A DNA stretch of 64,000 nucleotides from Zoogloea sp041914405 (GCF_041914405.1 NZ_JAYSDK010000009.1:62001-126000); one strand, 5' to 3'; shown: positions 24,045 through 32,602, counted from the first letter of the stretch. The notes: a model not told the origin generated them from the sequence alone. Made by a program: numbers and translations.

Positions 24045-25442
24045 ATGGCCGAACGCCCCGACCCCTACGTCAAGCGCAGCGCCGGCGACATCATCCGTGC
24101 CGACGACTGGAACGAAGCCCAGATTCAGGCCCGCGAAGCCCTCGCCAGCCACGACCACGGCGGCGGCAATGGCACCCCGATCCCGCGGGAGGGTATCCGC
24201 GAGAAGGCCATCGACGGCAGCCGTATCGACCCAGGCGCCAGCGTCACGCTCCAGAATCTGGAGGTACGCGGCAGCCTCAAGCTGAGCACCCACGACCTGG
24301 CCACCCAGATCAACGACATCCTCACCAGCCTCGGCAACGCACTCGGCCGCAGCGGCGGCGCCATCCAGGGCAGCCTGTCGATCAGCGAGCGCCTGACCCT
24401 GGGCAGCGAACGCCCGCCAAGCAGCCGCCTACAACTGGGCAATCTCACCACCATCGACGCCGGCAGCCGCAACGAGGCGTGGACCAACCTGGGCTCCAAT
24501 GCCTACTACGACGGCACCTGGAAACGCATCGACAGCGGCAAGGCCGGCGTCAACCTGCACATGAACCCGGATGCCGACGGACAGGAGTTCCGTTTCCTGC
24601 GGGTCGAGGCCGACGGCAGCAACCTGCGCAACGTCGCCACCCTGGGCAGCAAGATCTGCGCGATCACCGAAGCGAGCCTGGGGATCGGCACCAGCGCGCC
24701 GGCTGGACGCCTGGACGTGCGCGGGGCGATCCACGCCGGCGGCTCCGACCTCTATTTCACTGAAACCACCCACCGCCACACCGGCTTCGGCAACCGGACC
24801 GGCTACGCGGCCCTCGAGAACGACGGCGGCGACTACAACGCGCTGATGATCCTCGGCCGCTCCACCGGCGGCCCCCTGGGGCGGGTCGTGAAGATCTGGG
24901 ACAACGTCTTCATCGCCGGCAACCTGGGCACCCACGGCTATTCGCCAACCCCCAAGACGCCGGGCTGGAGCGGCGGCATCCACACCTACGACATCGAGGC
25001 CGAGGCCACCATCTGGGCGCGCAACAACGTACAGACCGGCAACCGCGACCTGGCCGAGAACTTCGACACCGTCGAAGAACTGGAGGCCGGCGATGTGGTA
25101 AGCCTCGACCCCGACCGCAGCGGCATGCGGCGCAGCCGGCGCAGCGAGGACCCGCTGGTCCTCGGCGTGGTGTCGTCCCAACCCGGCCTGCTGCTGGGCG
25201 CCGATCCGGCCCGCCGCATCCCGCGCCCTGGCGAATACCCGGTCGCCCTGTCGGGCCGGGTGCCCTGCAAGGTCAGCGGCGAGAACGGCCCGATCCGCCG
25301 CGGCGACCTGCTGACCAGCGCCAGCCTGCCCGGCCACGCCATGCGCGCCGGCGCGGCGCCTGTCGGCACCACCATCGGCAAGGCCCTCGACGCCTTCGAC
25401 GGCGAACAGGGCCTCATCGACATCTTCGTTTTCCTCCGCTGA
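24045..25442 (+). CDS. Second tail fibre, paralogous N-terminus
   Basis: A 465-residue protein whose first 65 residues align with the preceding fibre (PDPYVKRSAGDIIRADDWNE, HDHGGG, IPREGIREKAIDGSRIDP). The middle again carries a GIGTSAPAGRLDVRG beta-helix motif. The C-terminus differs: DLAENFDTVEELEAGDVVSLD, then VLGVVSSQPGLLLG, then DLLTSASLPGHAM, a domain often seen at the end of large fibre or surface proteins in place of S74. The two fibres likely share a socket and differ in tip, giving two receptor specificities. CGGAG lies before the ATG. Confidence 0.65.
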   Translation: MAERPDPYVKRSAGDIIRADDWNEAQIQAREALASHDHGGGNGTPIPREGIREKAIDGSRIDPGASVTLQNLEVRGSLKLSTHDLATQINDILTSLGNALGRSGGAIQGSLSISERLTLGSERPPSSRLQLGNLTTIDAGSRNEAWTNLGSNAYYDGTWKRIDSGKAGVNLHMNPDADGQEFRFLRVEADGSNLRNVATLGSKICAITEASLGIGTSAPAGRLDVRGAIHAGGSDLYFTETTHRHTGFGNRTGYAALENDGGDYNALMILGRSTGGPLGRVVKIWDNVFIAGNLGTHGYSPTPKTPGWSGGIHTYDIEAEATIWARNNVQTGNRDLAENFDTVEELEAGDVVSLDPDRSGMRRSRRSEDPLVLGVVSSQPGLLLGADPARRIPRPGEYPVALSGRVPCKVSGENGPIRRGDLLTSASLPGHAMRAGAAPVGTTIGKALDAFDGEQGLIDIFVFLR

Positions 25443-25459
25443 CCATCCCGCAGACCATC

Positions 25460-25675
25460 ATGAAAAGCCAACTCGAAGCCCGCCTGAACGAACTCCGCGA
25501 CGAATACGACGCCGGCACCAAGGTACTGGGCGATCTACAGAAGAAGCAGGACGAACTGCGCAGCACCCTGCTGCGCATCAGTGGCGCCATCCAGGTGCTG
25601 GAAGAAGTCCTGGCCACCGAAACGGCCGCCGACGCCGGCAGCGATGCCGGCGGCCCGCGCCTAGTCGCCAACTGA
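25460..25675 (+). CDS. Small coiled-coil protein
   Basis: A 71-residue protein that is almost entirely a charged heptad-type helix (LEARLNELRDEYDAGTKVL, LQKKQDELRSTLLRI) with a short Gly/Ala/Asp tail. It lies 17 bases after the second fibre gene and before an unassigned tail gene. A fibre clamp, assembly chaperone or small coiled-coil connector is possible. There is no known family. Confidence 0.55.
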   Translation: MKSQLEARLNELRDEYDAGTKVLGDLQKKQDELRSTLLRISGAIQVLEEVLATETAADAGSDAGGPRLVAN

Positions 25676-25688
25676 ACGCAGGCCATCG

Positions 25689-26984
25689 ATGGACGGACCG
25701 GTGACGCTCTGCGGCCCCGACGGCCTGCCGGCCGGGAAGCGGCAGTTCACGGCTGCCGACGGCCTGCGGCTGACGGTCGGCGTCCCCCCCGGCCGCCGAC
25801 TCGCCTACGCCCGCCTGCTGCTGGCGGCCGCGGACGGCAGCGTCCAGACCATCCAGCCGGCGCTGCAAAGCGACGCCGGCGACAAGACGCTGGACGGCAA
25901 TGCCGCGGTCACGCTGCACTGGGCCACCGCTGACTGGGGCGAGGAGCGTGCCGTCGTCGGCCTCACCGTCATCGCCGACAACCCGCAGCCCAGAAACGGG
26001 CTGCGTGCTCGACTCTTCAGCCGCGGCAACTGGCTGCCGGTAATGCCCCTCGACACTCTGCCCACCGGCAGCCGCCAGGGTTTTCCACCCCAGAGTGCCA
26101 GCCGCCTGAGCGTGGAAACCCTCGTCGAGGGCAAGGTCGGCGACACGGCCACCGGCGTCCTCATCCCCGGCGCCCTGGCGCTCAGACAGCTCAGCATTCA
26201 CCTCAGCCAGCAACCCTGCGGCCTGACGGTGGCGGTGGACGACGACGCCCCCTTCTTCACGCTGGACGGGCCGCTGCCGATCACGCCCATCGAGGTGGGC
26301 GGACTGGCACGGGCCCTGAACCGCTACCGCAGCGACCATCCGCAGGCCACCAGCCTGCCACTGCAGATCCGTTGCGCCGGCAATCAGGCCTTCGTGGTAT
26401 CGACCTTCGAGGCCGGACTTGAAGCCCTGCCGCCCTCACCGACGCCGCCCATTCCGCCCCCCGGCCCGGCGGACACGCCGCGCCCCGGCGAACAGCCCTG
26501 GCTCCCGGAAGGCCAGGGTTGCACGGCCTTGGCCCGCCTGTGTGACAGCCACCATGCGGCCGCCGTCGTGCTGCCCCCCATCGAGAGTGGCACGCTGTCG
26601 AGCATCGCGCTGCGCCTGCGCCCCCTTGGCCAGCCCACCCGGGGGCAGCTGTGTATCCATCTCGCAAGCGGCGCGCTGCCACAGGAAAAGCCGCTGCTGT
26701 CCATGGACTTCGAGCTGCTGGCAGACGAACCTTCCACCGCGGCCTCGGCCTGGTTGACGGCGCGCATTCCCGCTCCGCAAACCCTGGCCGGCACCTGGTG
26801 GCTGGTGTGCCGGGTGCGCGAAGGCGCCGTACTGTGGTACGCCGACCCGGACCGACCGCCGCGGGTGACGGACAGCCGTTACCAGACCGCCGACGGCCCC
26901 TGGCTGCCCCTCGACGGGCCGGGTGAAGCCCCCTGGCTGCAACTGCGGGTCGGGGTGCTGGAGGTGGCCCCGGCCACCACCTGA
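25689..26984 (+). CDS. CIS-associated beta-rich protein of unknown function
   Basis: A 431-residue protein with two strand-rich halves (about 1-240 and 275-425) joined by a Pro-rich linker (PPSPTPPIPPPGPADTPRP, about 248-266). Each half has many short hydrophobic strands and no catalytic motif. No family is recognised. Its place after the fibres suggests an accessory tip, a fibre-associated lectin-like protein, or a cargo. Confidence 0.5.
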   Translation: MDGPVTLCGPDGLPAGKRQFTAADGLRLTVGVPPGRRLAYARLLLAAADGSVQTIQPALQSDAGDKTLDGNAAVTLHWATADWGEERAVVGLTVIADNPQPRNGLRARLFSRGNWLPVMPLDTLPTGSRQGFPPQSASRLSVETLVEGKVGDTATGVLIPGALALRQLSIHLSQQPCGLTVAVDDDAPFFTLDGPLPITPIEVGGLARALNRYRSDHPQATSLPLQIRCAGNQAFVVSTFEAGLEALPPSPTPPIPPPGPADTPRPGEQPWLPEGQGCTALARLCDSHHAAAVVLPPIESGTLSSIALRLRPLGQPTRGQLCIHLASGALPQEKPLLSMDFELLADEPSTAASAWLTARIPAPQTLAGTWWLVCRVREGAVLWYADPDRPPRVTDSRYQTADGPWLPLDGPGEAPWLQLRVGVLEVAPATT

Positions 26985-26994
26985 GGACAATCCC

Positions 26995-27765
26995 ATGCTC
27001 GGAGCCCTTGAAAACCTGCTGCTGCCCGCCCTGCGGAAGACCTTCGGTTCTGCCCAGGACCTGCAGGGTGGTCCGGCCACCGCCCCTTCCCAGGGTGACA
27101 GCCGCGTCGCCCTCCACGCCACCCGGCTGCGCCGGCCGCGCCGCACGGCAGACGGCGAAGCAACGCCGACCCGGGATCCGGCCAGCCAGGGCTGGCAAGG
27201 AACACTGACAAGCGATGCGGCACACCCGCTGGATTTTCCGCTGCCGACGGAGGCCGTCGGCGAGCTGGCTGAAGTACAGAGCCCGCCGGGACGGATCCTG
27301 TCCGCCGGCGACGCCTACCTGCTGGATGGCCGCAAGCTGCGCTTTTTCCGCGCCCCGCCGGGCCAAGTCGTCGTGCGCACCCGCGGCGCACCGAGCGCCG
27401 GCTACCGGGAGCGCAGCGAAGGACACATCGACCTGGAATTACGGGTCTGGGCCAAGGACCGGGACAGCATCGACACGCTTCTGGCGCGCAGCCTGCAAAC
27501 CGTGCTGGCCACCTTCGAATCCCTCAACGTCATCGACCTGACGGGTGCCACGCCGGGCTTCGGACTGAGGATGACCCGCCTGCGCGTCGAACTGACAGAC
27601 GTCACCCGCCATTTCGACGCGGCCGCGCCGACCTGGCTGCTGGGGGTGGCCCACTGCCGGCTGCATGGAGAACTGGAGCTGGCGCTGACACTGGGTGCGC
27701 CGGAAGAGGAAGGGCGGATCGCCGACGTGGCGATCCAGCTGCACAGCCCATCGAAAGCGGATTGA
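26995..27765 (+). CDS. Possible tail terminator-like protein, last CIS gene
   Basis: A 256-residue protein. The part around 130-185 (GHIDLELRVWAKD, then DTLLARSLQTVLATFES) resembles the core of phage tail terminator/completion proteins, with a strand, an acidic loop and a long amphipathic helix. Afp/PVC loci also end with such a gene (Afp16/Pvc16), but close family membership cannot be claimed from sequence reading. It is the last plus-strand gene and faces the convergent wecB. Confidence 0.45.
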   Translation: MLGALENLLLPALRKTFGSAQDLQGGPATAPSQGDSRVALHATRLRRPRRTADGEATPTRDPASQGWQGTLTSDAAHPLDFPLPTEAVGELAEVQSPPGRILSAGDAYLLDGRKLRFFRAPPGQVVVRTRGAPSAGYRERSEGHIDLELRVWAKDRDSIDTLLARSLQTVLATFESLNVIDLTGATPGFGLRMTRLRVELTDVTRHFDAAAPTWLLGVAHCRLHGELELALTLGAPEEEGRIADVAIQLHSPSKAD

Positions 27766-27782
27766 GGACGGGCTGGCAGGAC

Positions 27783-27815
27783 AAGGCGGCAGCTCCGCGA
27801 CCAGAGCCGCTGCCT
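27783..27815. terminator. Imperfect hairpin between convergent genes
   Basis: AAGGCGGCAGCTC (27783-27795) can pair with GAGCCGCTGCCTT (27803-27815) with one mismatch and one G-U pair. It sits between the convergent ends of the last CIS gene and wecB. There is no clear T-run, so termination strength is doubtful. Confidence 0.35.
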
Positions 27816-27825
27816 TGGGGTGAGG

Positions 27826-28935
27826 TCAGGACGCCAGCAGACGATCCAGCTCGGCGACGATACGCTCGGCGGCCTTGCCATCCCACAGCAGCGGACGACG
27901 CCCCTGCTTGCCCTGGCCGGCCAGTACCTTGGCGGCTTCTTCGAGGATACGGGCCGGATCGGTGCCAACCAGCACATTGCTGCCTTCGTCGATGGTCACC
28001 GGGCGCTCGGTGTTCTCCCGCAGGGTCAGGCAGGGCACGCCCAGGGCGGTGGTTTCCTCCTGCAGGCCGCCGCTGTCGGTCATGATCAGTGCCGCGTCCT
28101 TCCACAGGTTGAGGAACTCCATGTAGGACTGGGGCTTGGTGAGCACGACGTTCGGGCCCAGATCGAGACCGAACTTTTCCAGGTTGCCACGGGTGCGCGG
28201 ATGCACCGGGAAGATCAGCGGCAGATCGACGGCGATCTGCTTCAGCGCGCCGGCGATGCCCCGCAGGTTGGCCTCGTCATCCACATTGGACGGGCGGTGC
28301 AGGGTCACCACGCCATAGCGGGGGTACCGGGCCTTCAGCGCCTGGGACTCCATACCGCTCTTGTCGGAGGCGTCGAGTTGATCGCGCTGGTACAGCAGGT
28401 TGTCTACCATCACGTGGCCAACGTGGAAGACCGCGGCCGGCGCCTTGCCTTCCTTCAGCAGATTGTCGACACCCGCCGGCTCGGTACAGAAGAACCAGTC
28501 GGAAATGCTGTCGGTGACGAGGCGGTTGATCTCCTCCGGCATGCGCATGTCGCCGCTGCGCAGGCCCGCTTCCACATGGGCCACCGGGATGTCGAGCTTC
28601 TTGGCGTCGATGGAGCAGGCCAGCGTGGAATTCACATCCCCCACCACCAGCACGCAATCAGGGCGCGCCTGCTGGCAGATCTCCTCGAAGGCCACCATGA
28701 TCTTGGCGGTCTGGGTGGCATGGCTGCCGCCACCGGCTTCCAGGTGATAGTCGGGCTTGGGGATCCCCAGCTCATCGAAGAACACGTCGCTCATCTCCCG
28801 GTCGTAGTGCTGGCCGGTGTGGACGATCTTGAACTCGAAGCGGTCCGCGCGAGCCTGCAAGGCCCGCACGATCGGCGCGATCTTCATGAAGTTGGGGCGC
28901 GCGCCGGCGACGAGGTAGATCAGCGAACGGGACAT
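27826..28935 (-). CDS. wecB: UDP-N-acetylglucosamine 2-epimerase (non-hydrolysing)
   Basis: A 369-residue WecB-type enzyme that interconverts UDP-GlcNAc and UDP-ManNAc for cell-surface polysaccharides. Diagnostic segments are AGARPNFMKIAPIVRAL, VHTGQHYD (about 39-46), VVGDVNSTLA, HVEAGLRSGD and MTDSGGLQEE. Length is typical for the family. It is 116 bases downstream of rfbC on the same strand, so it probably belongs to the same surface-sugar transcription unit or has a weak promoter of its own in that gap. Confidence 0.93.
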   Translation of the reverse strand: MSRSLIYLVAGARPNFMKIAPIVRALQARADRFEFKIVHTGQHYDREMSDVFFDELGIPKPDYHLEAGGGSHATQTAKIMVAFEEICQQARPDCVLVVGDVNSTLACSIDAKKLDIPVAHVEAGLRSGDMRMPEEINRLVTDSISDWFFCTEPAGVDNLLKEGKAPAAVFHVGHVMVDNLLYQRDQLDASDKSGMESQALKARYPRYGVVTLHRPSNVDDEANLRGIAGALKQIAVDLPLIFPVHPRTRGNLEKFGLDLGPNVVLTKPQSYMEFLNLWKDAALIMTDSGGLQEETTALGVPCLTLRENTERPVTIDEGSNVLVGTDPARILEEAAKVLAGQGKQGRRPLLWDGKAAERIVAELDRLLAS

Positions 28936-29051
28936 ACGGGGGCTCCACAGACAAAAGATGACAGGGGCACATTATCGCCCGCCCCGGCGGCACCAACAGA
29001 GAAATAGTTGTCAGGCGGACAATGGAGCCGCCCGACATGCCAGCACAAGCG

Positions 29052-29606
29052 TCAGGCGAAGGTCTCGCACTCCGCCAGTGCCTTGCCGACCTGATCCTTG
29101 GCCGACAGCAGCGGCGGGCCGTCCAGTTCGTGCAGCGGCCATGCGACGCCCACCGTCGGGTCGTTCCAGGCCAGGCTGCGCTCGAACTGCGGGGCGTAGT
29201 AGTCGGTCGTCTTGTACAGGAAGTCGGCCGTCTCGCTGAGCACCACGAAGCCGTGGGCAAAACCGGCCGGCACCCACAGCTGGCGGTGGTTGTCCTCGCT
29301 GAGCTCGACGCCGTCCCACTGGCCGAAGGTCGGCGAGCTCTTGCGCAGGTCCACCGCCACGTCGAAGACACGGCCCTTGACGACCCGCACGAGCTTGCCC
29401 TGCGGGTGCTGGACCTGGTAGTGCAGGCCGCGCAGCACGCCCTTGGCGGAGCGGGAGTGGTTGTCCTGCACGAAGTCCACCTGGAGGCCGGTGGCCTCGC
29501 GGAAGACCTGGGCGTTGAAGCTCTCCAGGAAGAAGCCGCGGGCGTCACCGAAGACTTTCGGTTCGAGGATCAGGAGGCCCGGGATGCGGGTGGGGGTGAC
29601 CTTCAT
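29052..29606 (-). CDS. rfbC: dTDP-4-dehydrorhamnose 3,5-epimerase
   Basis: A 184-residue cupin-fold RmlC, third step of dTDP-L-rhamnose synthesis. The start ATG shares one base with the rfbA stop. Motifs seen are FGDARGFFLESFN, VQDNHSRSAKGVLRGLHYQ (containing the catalytic-base His) and VWVPAGFAHGF-type segment LWVPAGFAHGFVVLS. Length is normal. Confidence 0.94.
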   Translation of the reverse strand: MKVTPTRIPGLLILEPKVFGDARGFFLESFNAQVFREATGLQVDFVQDNHSRSAKGVLRGLHYQVQHPQGKLVRVVKGRVFDVAVDLRKSSPTFGQWDGVELSEDNHRQLWVPAGFAHGFVVLSETADFLYKTTDYYAPQFERSLAWNDPTVGVAWPLHELDGPPLLSAKDQVGKALAECETFA

Positions 29607-30487
29607 CAGAACACCCTCTCTTCGAGGATGCGCAGCAGGTACTGGCCGTAGCCGTTCTTGGCGAGCGGGGCGGCGAGCTTTTGCAGGTGGGCGGCGTCGA
29701 TCCAGCCGGCGCGCCAGGCGATCTCTTCCGGGCAGGCGATCTTGAGGCCCTGGCGCTTTTCGATGGTCTGGATGAACAGGCTGGCTTCGAGCAGGCTTTC
29801 GTGGGTGCCGGTGTCGAGCCAGGCGTGGCCGCGGCCCATGACCTGCACATCGAGGGCGTCCCACTCCAGGTAGCGGCGGTTGACGTCGGTGATCTCGAGC
29901 TCACCGCGCGGGCTGGGCTGGATGGATTTGGCGACGTCGACGACACGCTTGTCGTAGAAGTAGAGGCCGGTGACGGCGTAGCGGCTCTTGGGCACCTTGG
30001 GCTTCTCTTCGAGGCTGATGGCGTGGCCGTGGTCATCGAATTCGACGACGCCGTAGCGCTCGGGGTCGGTGACCGGGTAGGCGAAGACGGTGGCGCCCTC
30101 CCCCTTCTGGCTGGCAGCACGCAGCTCGGTCGCCAGGTCGTGGCCGTAGAAGAGGTTGTCGCCAAGCACGAGGGCGCTGGGGGCGTTGCCGACGAAGTCT
30201 TCGCCGATCAGGAAGGCCTGGGCGAGGCCGTCCGGGCTGGGCTGGACGGCGTATTGCAGGTTGAGGCCCCACTGGCTGCCGTCGCCGAGCAGCTGGGTGA
30301 AGCGCGGGGTGTCCTGGGGGGTGGAGATGATCAGGATGTCGCGAATGCCCGCCAGCATGAGGGTGCTGAGGGGGTAGTAGATCATCGGTTTGTCGTAGAC
30401 CGGGATGAGCTGCTTGGACACCGCCAGGGTGGCGGGGTGGAGCCGGGTGCCGGAGCCGCCGGCGAGGATGAGGCCTTTGCGTTGCAT
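29606..30487 (-). CDS. rfbA: Glucose-1-phosphate thymidylyltransferase
   Basis: A 293-residue RmlA, making dTDP-glucose from dTTP and glucose-1-phosphate. The nucleotidyltransferase signature GLILAGGSGTRLHPAT is at the N-terminus, and SKQLIPVYDKPMIYYPLS follows. ATG at 30487 is chosen over an upstream in-frame TTG (30505) because the signature begins four residues after it, as in homologues. A long inverted repeat lies just upstream, between this gene and rfbD. Confidence 0.94.
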   Translation of the reverse strand: MQRKGLILAGGSGTRLHPATLAVSKQLIPVYDKPMIYYPLSTLMLAGIRDILIISTPQDTPRFTQLLGDGSQWGLNLQYAVQPSPDGLAQAFLIGEDFVGNAPSALVLGDNLFYGHDLATELRAASQKGEGATVFAYPVTDPERYGVVEFDDHGHAISLEEKPKVPKSRYAVTGLYFYDKRVVDVAKSIQPSPRGELEITDVNRRYLEWDALDVQVMGRGHAWLDTGTHESLLEASLFIQTIEKRQGLKIACPEEIAWRAGWIDAAHLQKLAAPLAKNGYGQYLLRILEERVF

Positions 30488-30512
30488 GGTTCGGGTCTCT
30501 TTCAAGTCAATT

Positions 30513-30584
30513 CTGTAGGGGCGAATTCATTCGCCCGCGGGGTGTGGTTCGAGGCGCTGAGGGCAAATGAATTCGCCCCTGCAG
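30513..30584. repeat. Paired inverted GGGCGAAT palindromes inside the rfb operon
   Basis: Two 24-base arms, 30513-30536 and 30561-30584, are reverse complements at 22 of 24 positions, with a 24-base loop. Each arm holds the recurring core GGGCGAAT-NN-ATTCGCCC (slightly degenerate in the right arm). In the 109-base gap between rfbD and rfbA, transcription would make a long hairpin that could attenuate or protect the downstream rfbA-rfbC-wecB message. Confidence 0.75.
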
Positions 30585-30596
30585 GCCCCCAGCCAG

Positions 30597-31493
30597 TCAT
30601 GGCAGGATTTCGGTGAGCATGCGGTCAACGCCCTGCTGCCACGGGGGCAAGGTGAGGCCGAAGGCGGCCTGCAGCTTGCGGGTGTCGAGGCGGGAGTTGG
30701 CCGGGCGGGCCGCCGGGGTCGGGAAAGCGCTGGTGGGCACCGGGCGGATGGCGTCCGCGGCGACCTGGATGGGGACGCCGCGGGCGCGGGCAAATTCGAT
30801 GACGTGGCGGGCGTAGGCGTGCCAGGTGGTCTCGCCGCCGGCGACGAGGTGGTACAGCCCGCCGAGCTCGGGATTGGCGAGGGTGGCGCGGGCGGCGTGG
30901 GCGCTGACGTCGGCGAGGAGTTCGGCGCCGGTGGGGGCGCCGTGCTGGTCGTCGATGACGGTGAGCTGCGCCCGCTCGGCGGCCAGCCGGAGCATGGTCT
31001 TGGCGAAGTTGCCGCCGCGGGCGGCATACACCCAGCTGGTGCGGAAGATGAGGTGGCGGCAGCCGCTCTGGCGGATGAGGTCTTCGCCTTCGAGCTTGGT
31101 GCGGCCATAGACGGACAGCGGGCCGGTGGGGGCGTCTTCGCTGCGGGCGGTGTCGCCGCTGCCGTCGAAGACGTAGTCGGTGGAGTAATGGACGAGCAGC
31201 GCGCCGCGCCGGGCCGCTTCGCGGGCGAGCACGCCGGGCGCGAGGGCGTTGAGGGCGCGGGCGAAGTCGGGTTCGCTTTCGGCCTTGTCGACGGCGGTGT
31301 GGGCGGCGGCGTTGACGATGAGGTCCGGGGCGACGGCGTCGACGGTGGCAGCCAGGCTGTCCGGGTCGGCGAAGTTGCCGGACAGACCCGGGAGCCCGTC
31401 GTGGTCGAGGGCGATGACCTCACCGAGGGGGGCGAGGCTGCGCTGCAGTTCCCAGCCGACCTGGCCGTTCTTGCCGAAGAGGAGAATCTTCAT
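30597..31493 (-). CDS. rfbD: dTDP-4-dehydrorhamnose reductase
   Basis: A 298-residue RmlD, final NAD(P)H-dependent step to dTDP-L-rhamnose. The N-terminus KILLFGKNGQVGWELQRSL is the family's Rossmann signature, followed by VDAVAPDLIVNAAAHTAVD and STDYVFDG. The YxxxK active-site pair is in VYGRTKLEGE. ATG at 31493 is chosen since the Rossmann strand follows at once. It lies 11 bases after rfbB. Confidence 0.94.
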   Translation of the reverse strand: MKILLFGKNGQVGWELQRSLAPLGEVIALDHDGLPGLSGNFADPDSLAATVDAVAPDLIVNAAAHTAVDKAESEPDFARALNALAPGVLAREAARRGALLVHYSTDYVFDGSGDTARSEDAPTGPLSVYGRTKLEGEDLIRQSGCRHLIFRTSWVYAARGGNFAKTMLRLAAERAQLTVIDDQHGAPTGAELLADVSAHAARATLANPELGGLYHLVAGGETTWHAYARHVIEFARARGVPIQVAADAIRPVPTSAFPTPAARPANSRLDTRKLQAAFGLTLPPWQQGVDRMLTEILP

Positions 31494-31504
31494 CAGGGCG
31501 TCCT

Positions 31505-32563
31505 TCAGCGGGCGGCGTAGTTCTTTTCGACCCATTCGCGGTAGGCGCCGCTTTGCACGTGGGCGACCCAGTCCTGGTGGGCGAGGTACCACTCGACGGT
31601 CTTGCGGATGCCGGTTTCGAAGGTTTCGGCCGGGCGCCAGCCGAGTTCGCGTTCGATCTTGCGGGCATCGATGGCGTAGCGGCGGTCGTGGCCAGGGCGG
31701 TCGGCGACGTAGGTGATGAGGCGGCTGTAGCTGCCGGCGGGGTCGGGCTTGAGTTCGTCGAGCAGCGCGCAGAGGGTCTTGACGATGTCGATGTTGGGCT
31801 TCTCGTTCCAGCCGCCGACGTTGTAGACCTCGCCGGGGGTGCCCTTGTCGAGGATGGCGCGGATGGCGCTGCAGTGGTCGGTGACGTACAGCCAGTCGCG
31901 GATCTGCTGGCCGTCGCCGTAGATAGGCAGGGGCTTGCCGGCCAGGGCGTTACTGATGATCAGCGGGATCAGCTTCTCGGGGAAGTGGTACGGCCCGTAG
32001 TTGTTGGAGCAGTTGCTGGTGGTGACCGGCAGGCCGTAGGTGTGGTGCCAGGCGCGCACAAGGTGGTCGGAGGCGGCCTTGCTGGCGGAGTACGGGCTGT
32101 TCGGTTCGTAGGTCTTGGTTTCGGTGAAGGCCGGGTCGTTCGGGCCGAGGGAGCCGTAAACTTCGTCGGTGCTCACGTGATGGAAGCGGAAGGCGGCCTT
32201 GGCTTCGCCGTCGAGGCCCTGCCAGTAGGCACGGGCGGCTTCGAGCAGGGTGAAGGTGCCTTCGACGTTGGTGCGCATGAATTCGCCCGGGCCGTGGATG
32301 CTGCGGTCCACGTGGCTTTCGGCGGCAAAGTGCACAATCGCGCGCGGCTGGTGTTCGGCCAGCAGACGGTCGATCAGGGCGCGGTCGCAGATGTCGCCGT
32401 GCACAAACACGTGCCGCGCGTCGCCCTCCAGGGAGGCCAGGTTCTCGCGGTTGCCCGCGTAGGTCAGGGCGTCCAGATTGAGCACCGGCTCGTCACGGGT
32501 TGCGAGCCAGTCCAGTACGAAGTTGGCGCCGATGAAGCCAGCGCCGCCGGTTACGAGAATCAT
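31505..32563 (-). CDS. rfbB: dTDP-glucose 4,6-dehydratase
   Basis: A 352-residue RmlB of the short-chain dehydrogenase superfamily. It has TGGAGFIGANFV at the N-terminus (NAD+ binding), HFAAESHVDRSI, STDEVYGSLG and the catalytic YSASKAASDHLVRAW. It is the first gene of the minus-strand rfbBDAC(-wecB) operon, and a candidate promoter lies just upstream. Confidence 0.95.
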   Translation of the reverse strand: MILVTGGAGFIGANFVLDWLATRDEPVLNLDALTYAGNRENLASLEGDARHVFVHGDICDRALIDRLLAEHQPRAIVHFAAESHVDRSIHGPGEFMRTNVEGTFTLLEAARAYWQGLDGEAKAAFRFHHVSTDEVYGSLGPNDPAFTETKTYEPNSPYSASKAASDHLVRAWHHTYGLPVTTSNCSNNYGPYHFPEKLIPLIISNALAGKPLPIYGDGQQIRDWLYVTDHCSAIRAILDKGTPGEVYNVGGWNEKPNIDIVKTLCALLDELKPDPAGSYSRLITYVADRPGHDRRYAIDARKIERELGWRPAETFETGIRKTVEWYLAHQDWVAHVQSGAYREWVEKNYAAR

Positions 32564-32593
32564 GGAAGTCCTTGGTTAAACTATTCAGTGTGA

Positions 32594-32602
32594 ATTATGA
32601 CA
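32594..32602 (-). promoter_or_regulatory. Candidate extended -10 promoter of the rfb operon
   Basis: On the minus strand the sequence reads TGTCATAAT, an extended -10 (TG-N-CATAAT), about 31 bases upstream of the rfbB start. No good -35 is seen, as is common with extended -10 promoters. The 231-base space to the divergent cyclase gene holds no other gene. Confidence 0.4.

Noticed and set aside
9516..27765. Prophage interpretation of the tail gene cluster
   Set aside because: No capsid, portal, terminase, integrase, repressor or lysis genes and no attachment-site repeats seen at the borders; a tail-only CIS locus fits better.
28971..28976. Minus-strand GATAAT as a wecB promoter -10
   Set aside because: No -35 within 16-18 bases; too weak to list as a feature.
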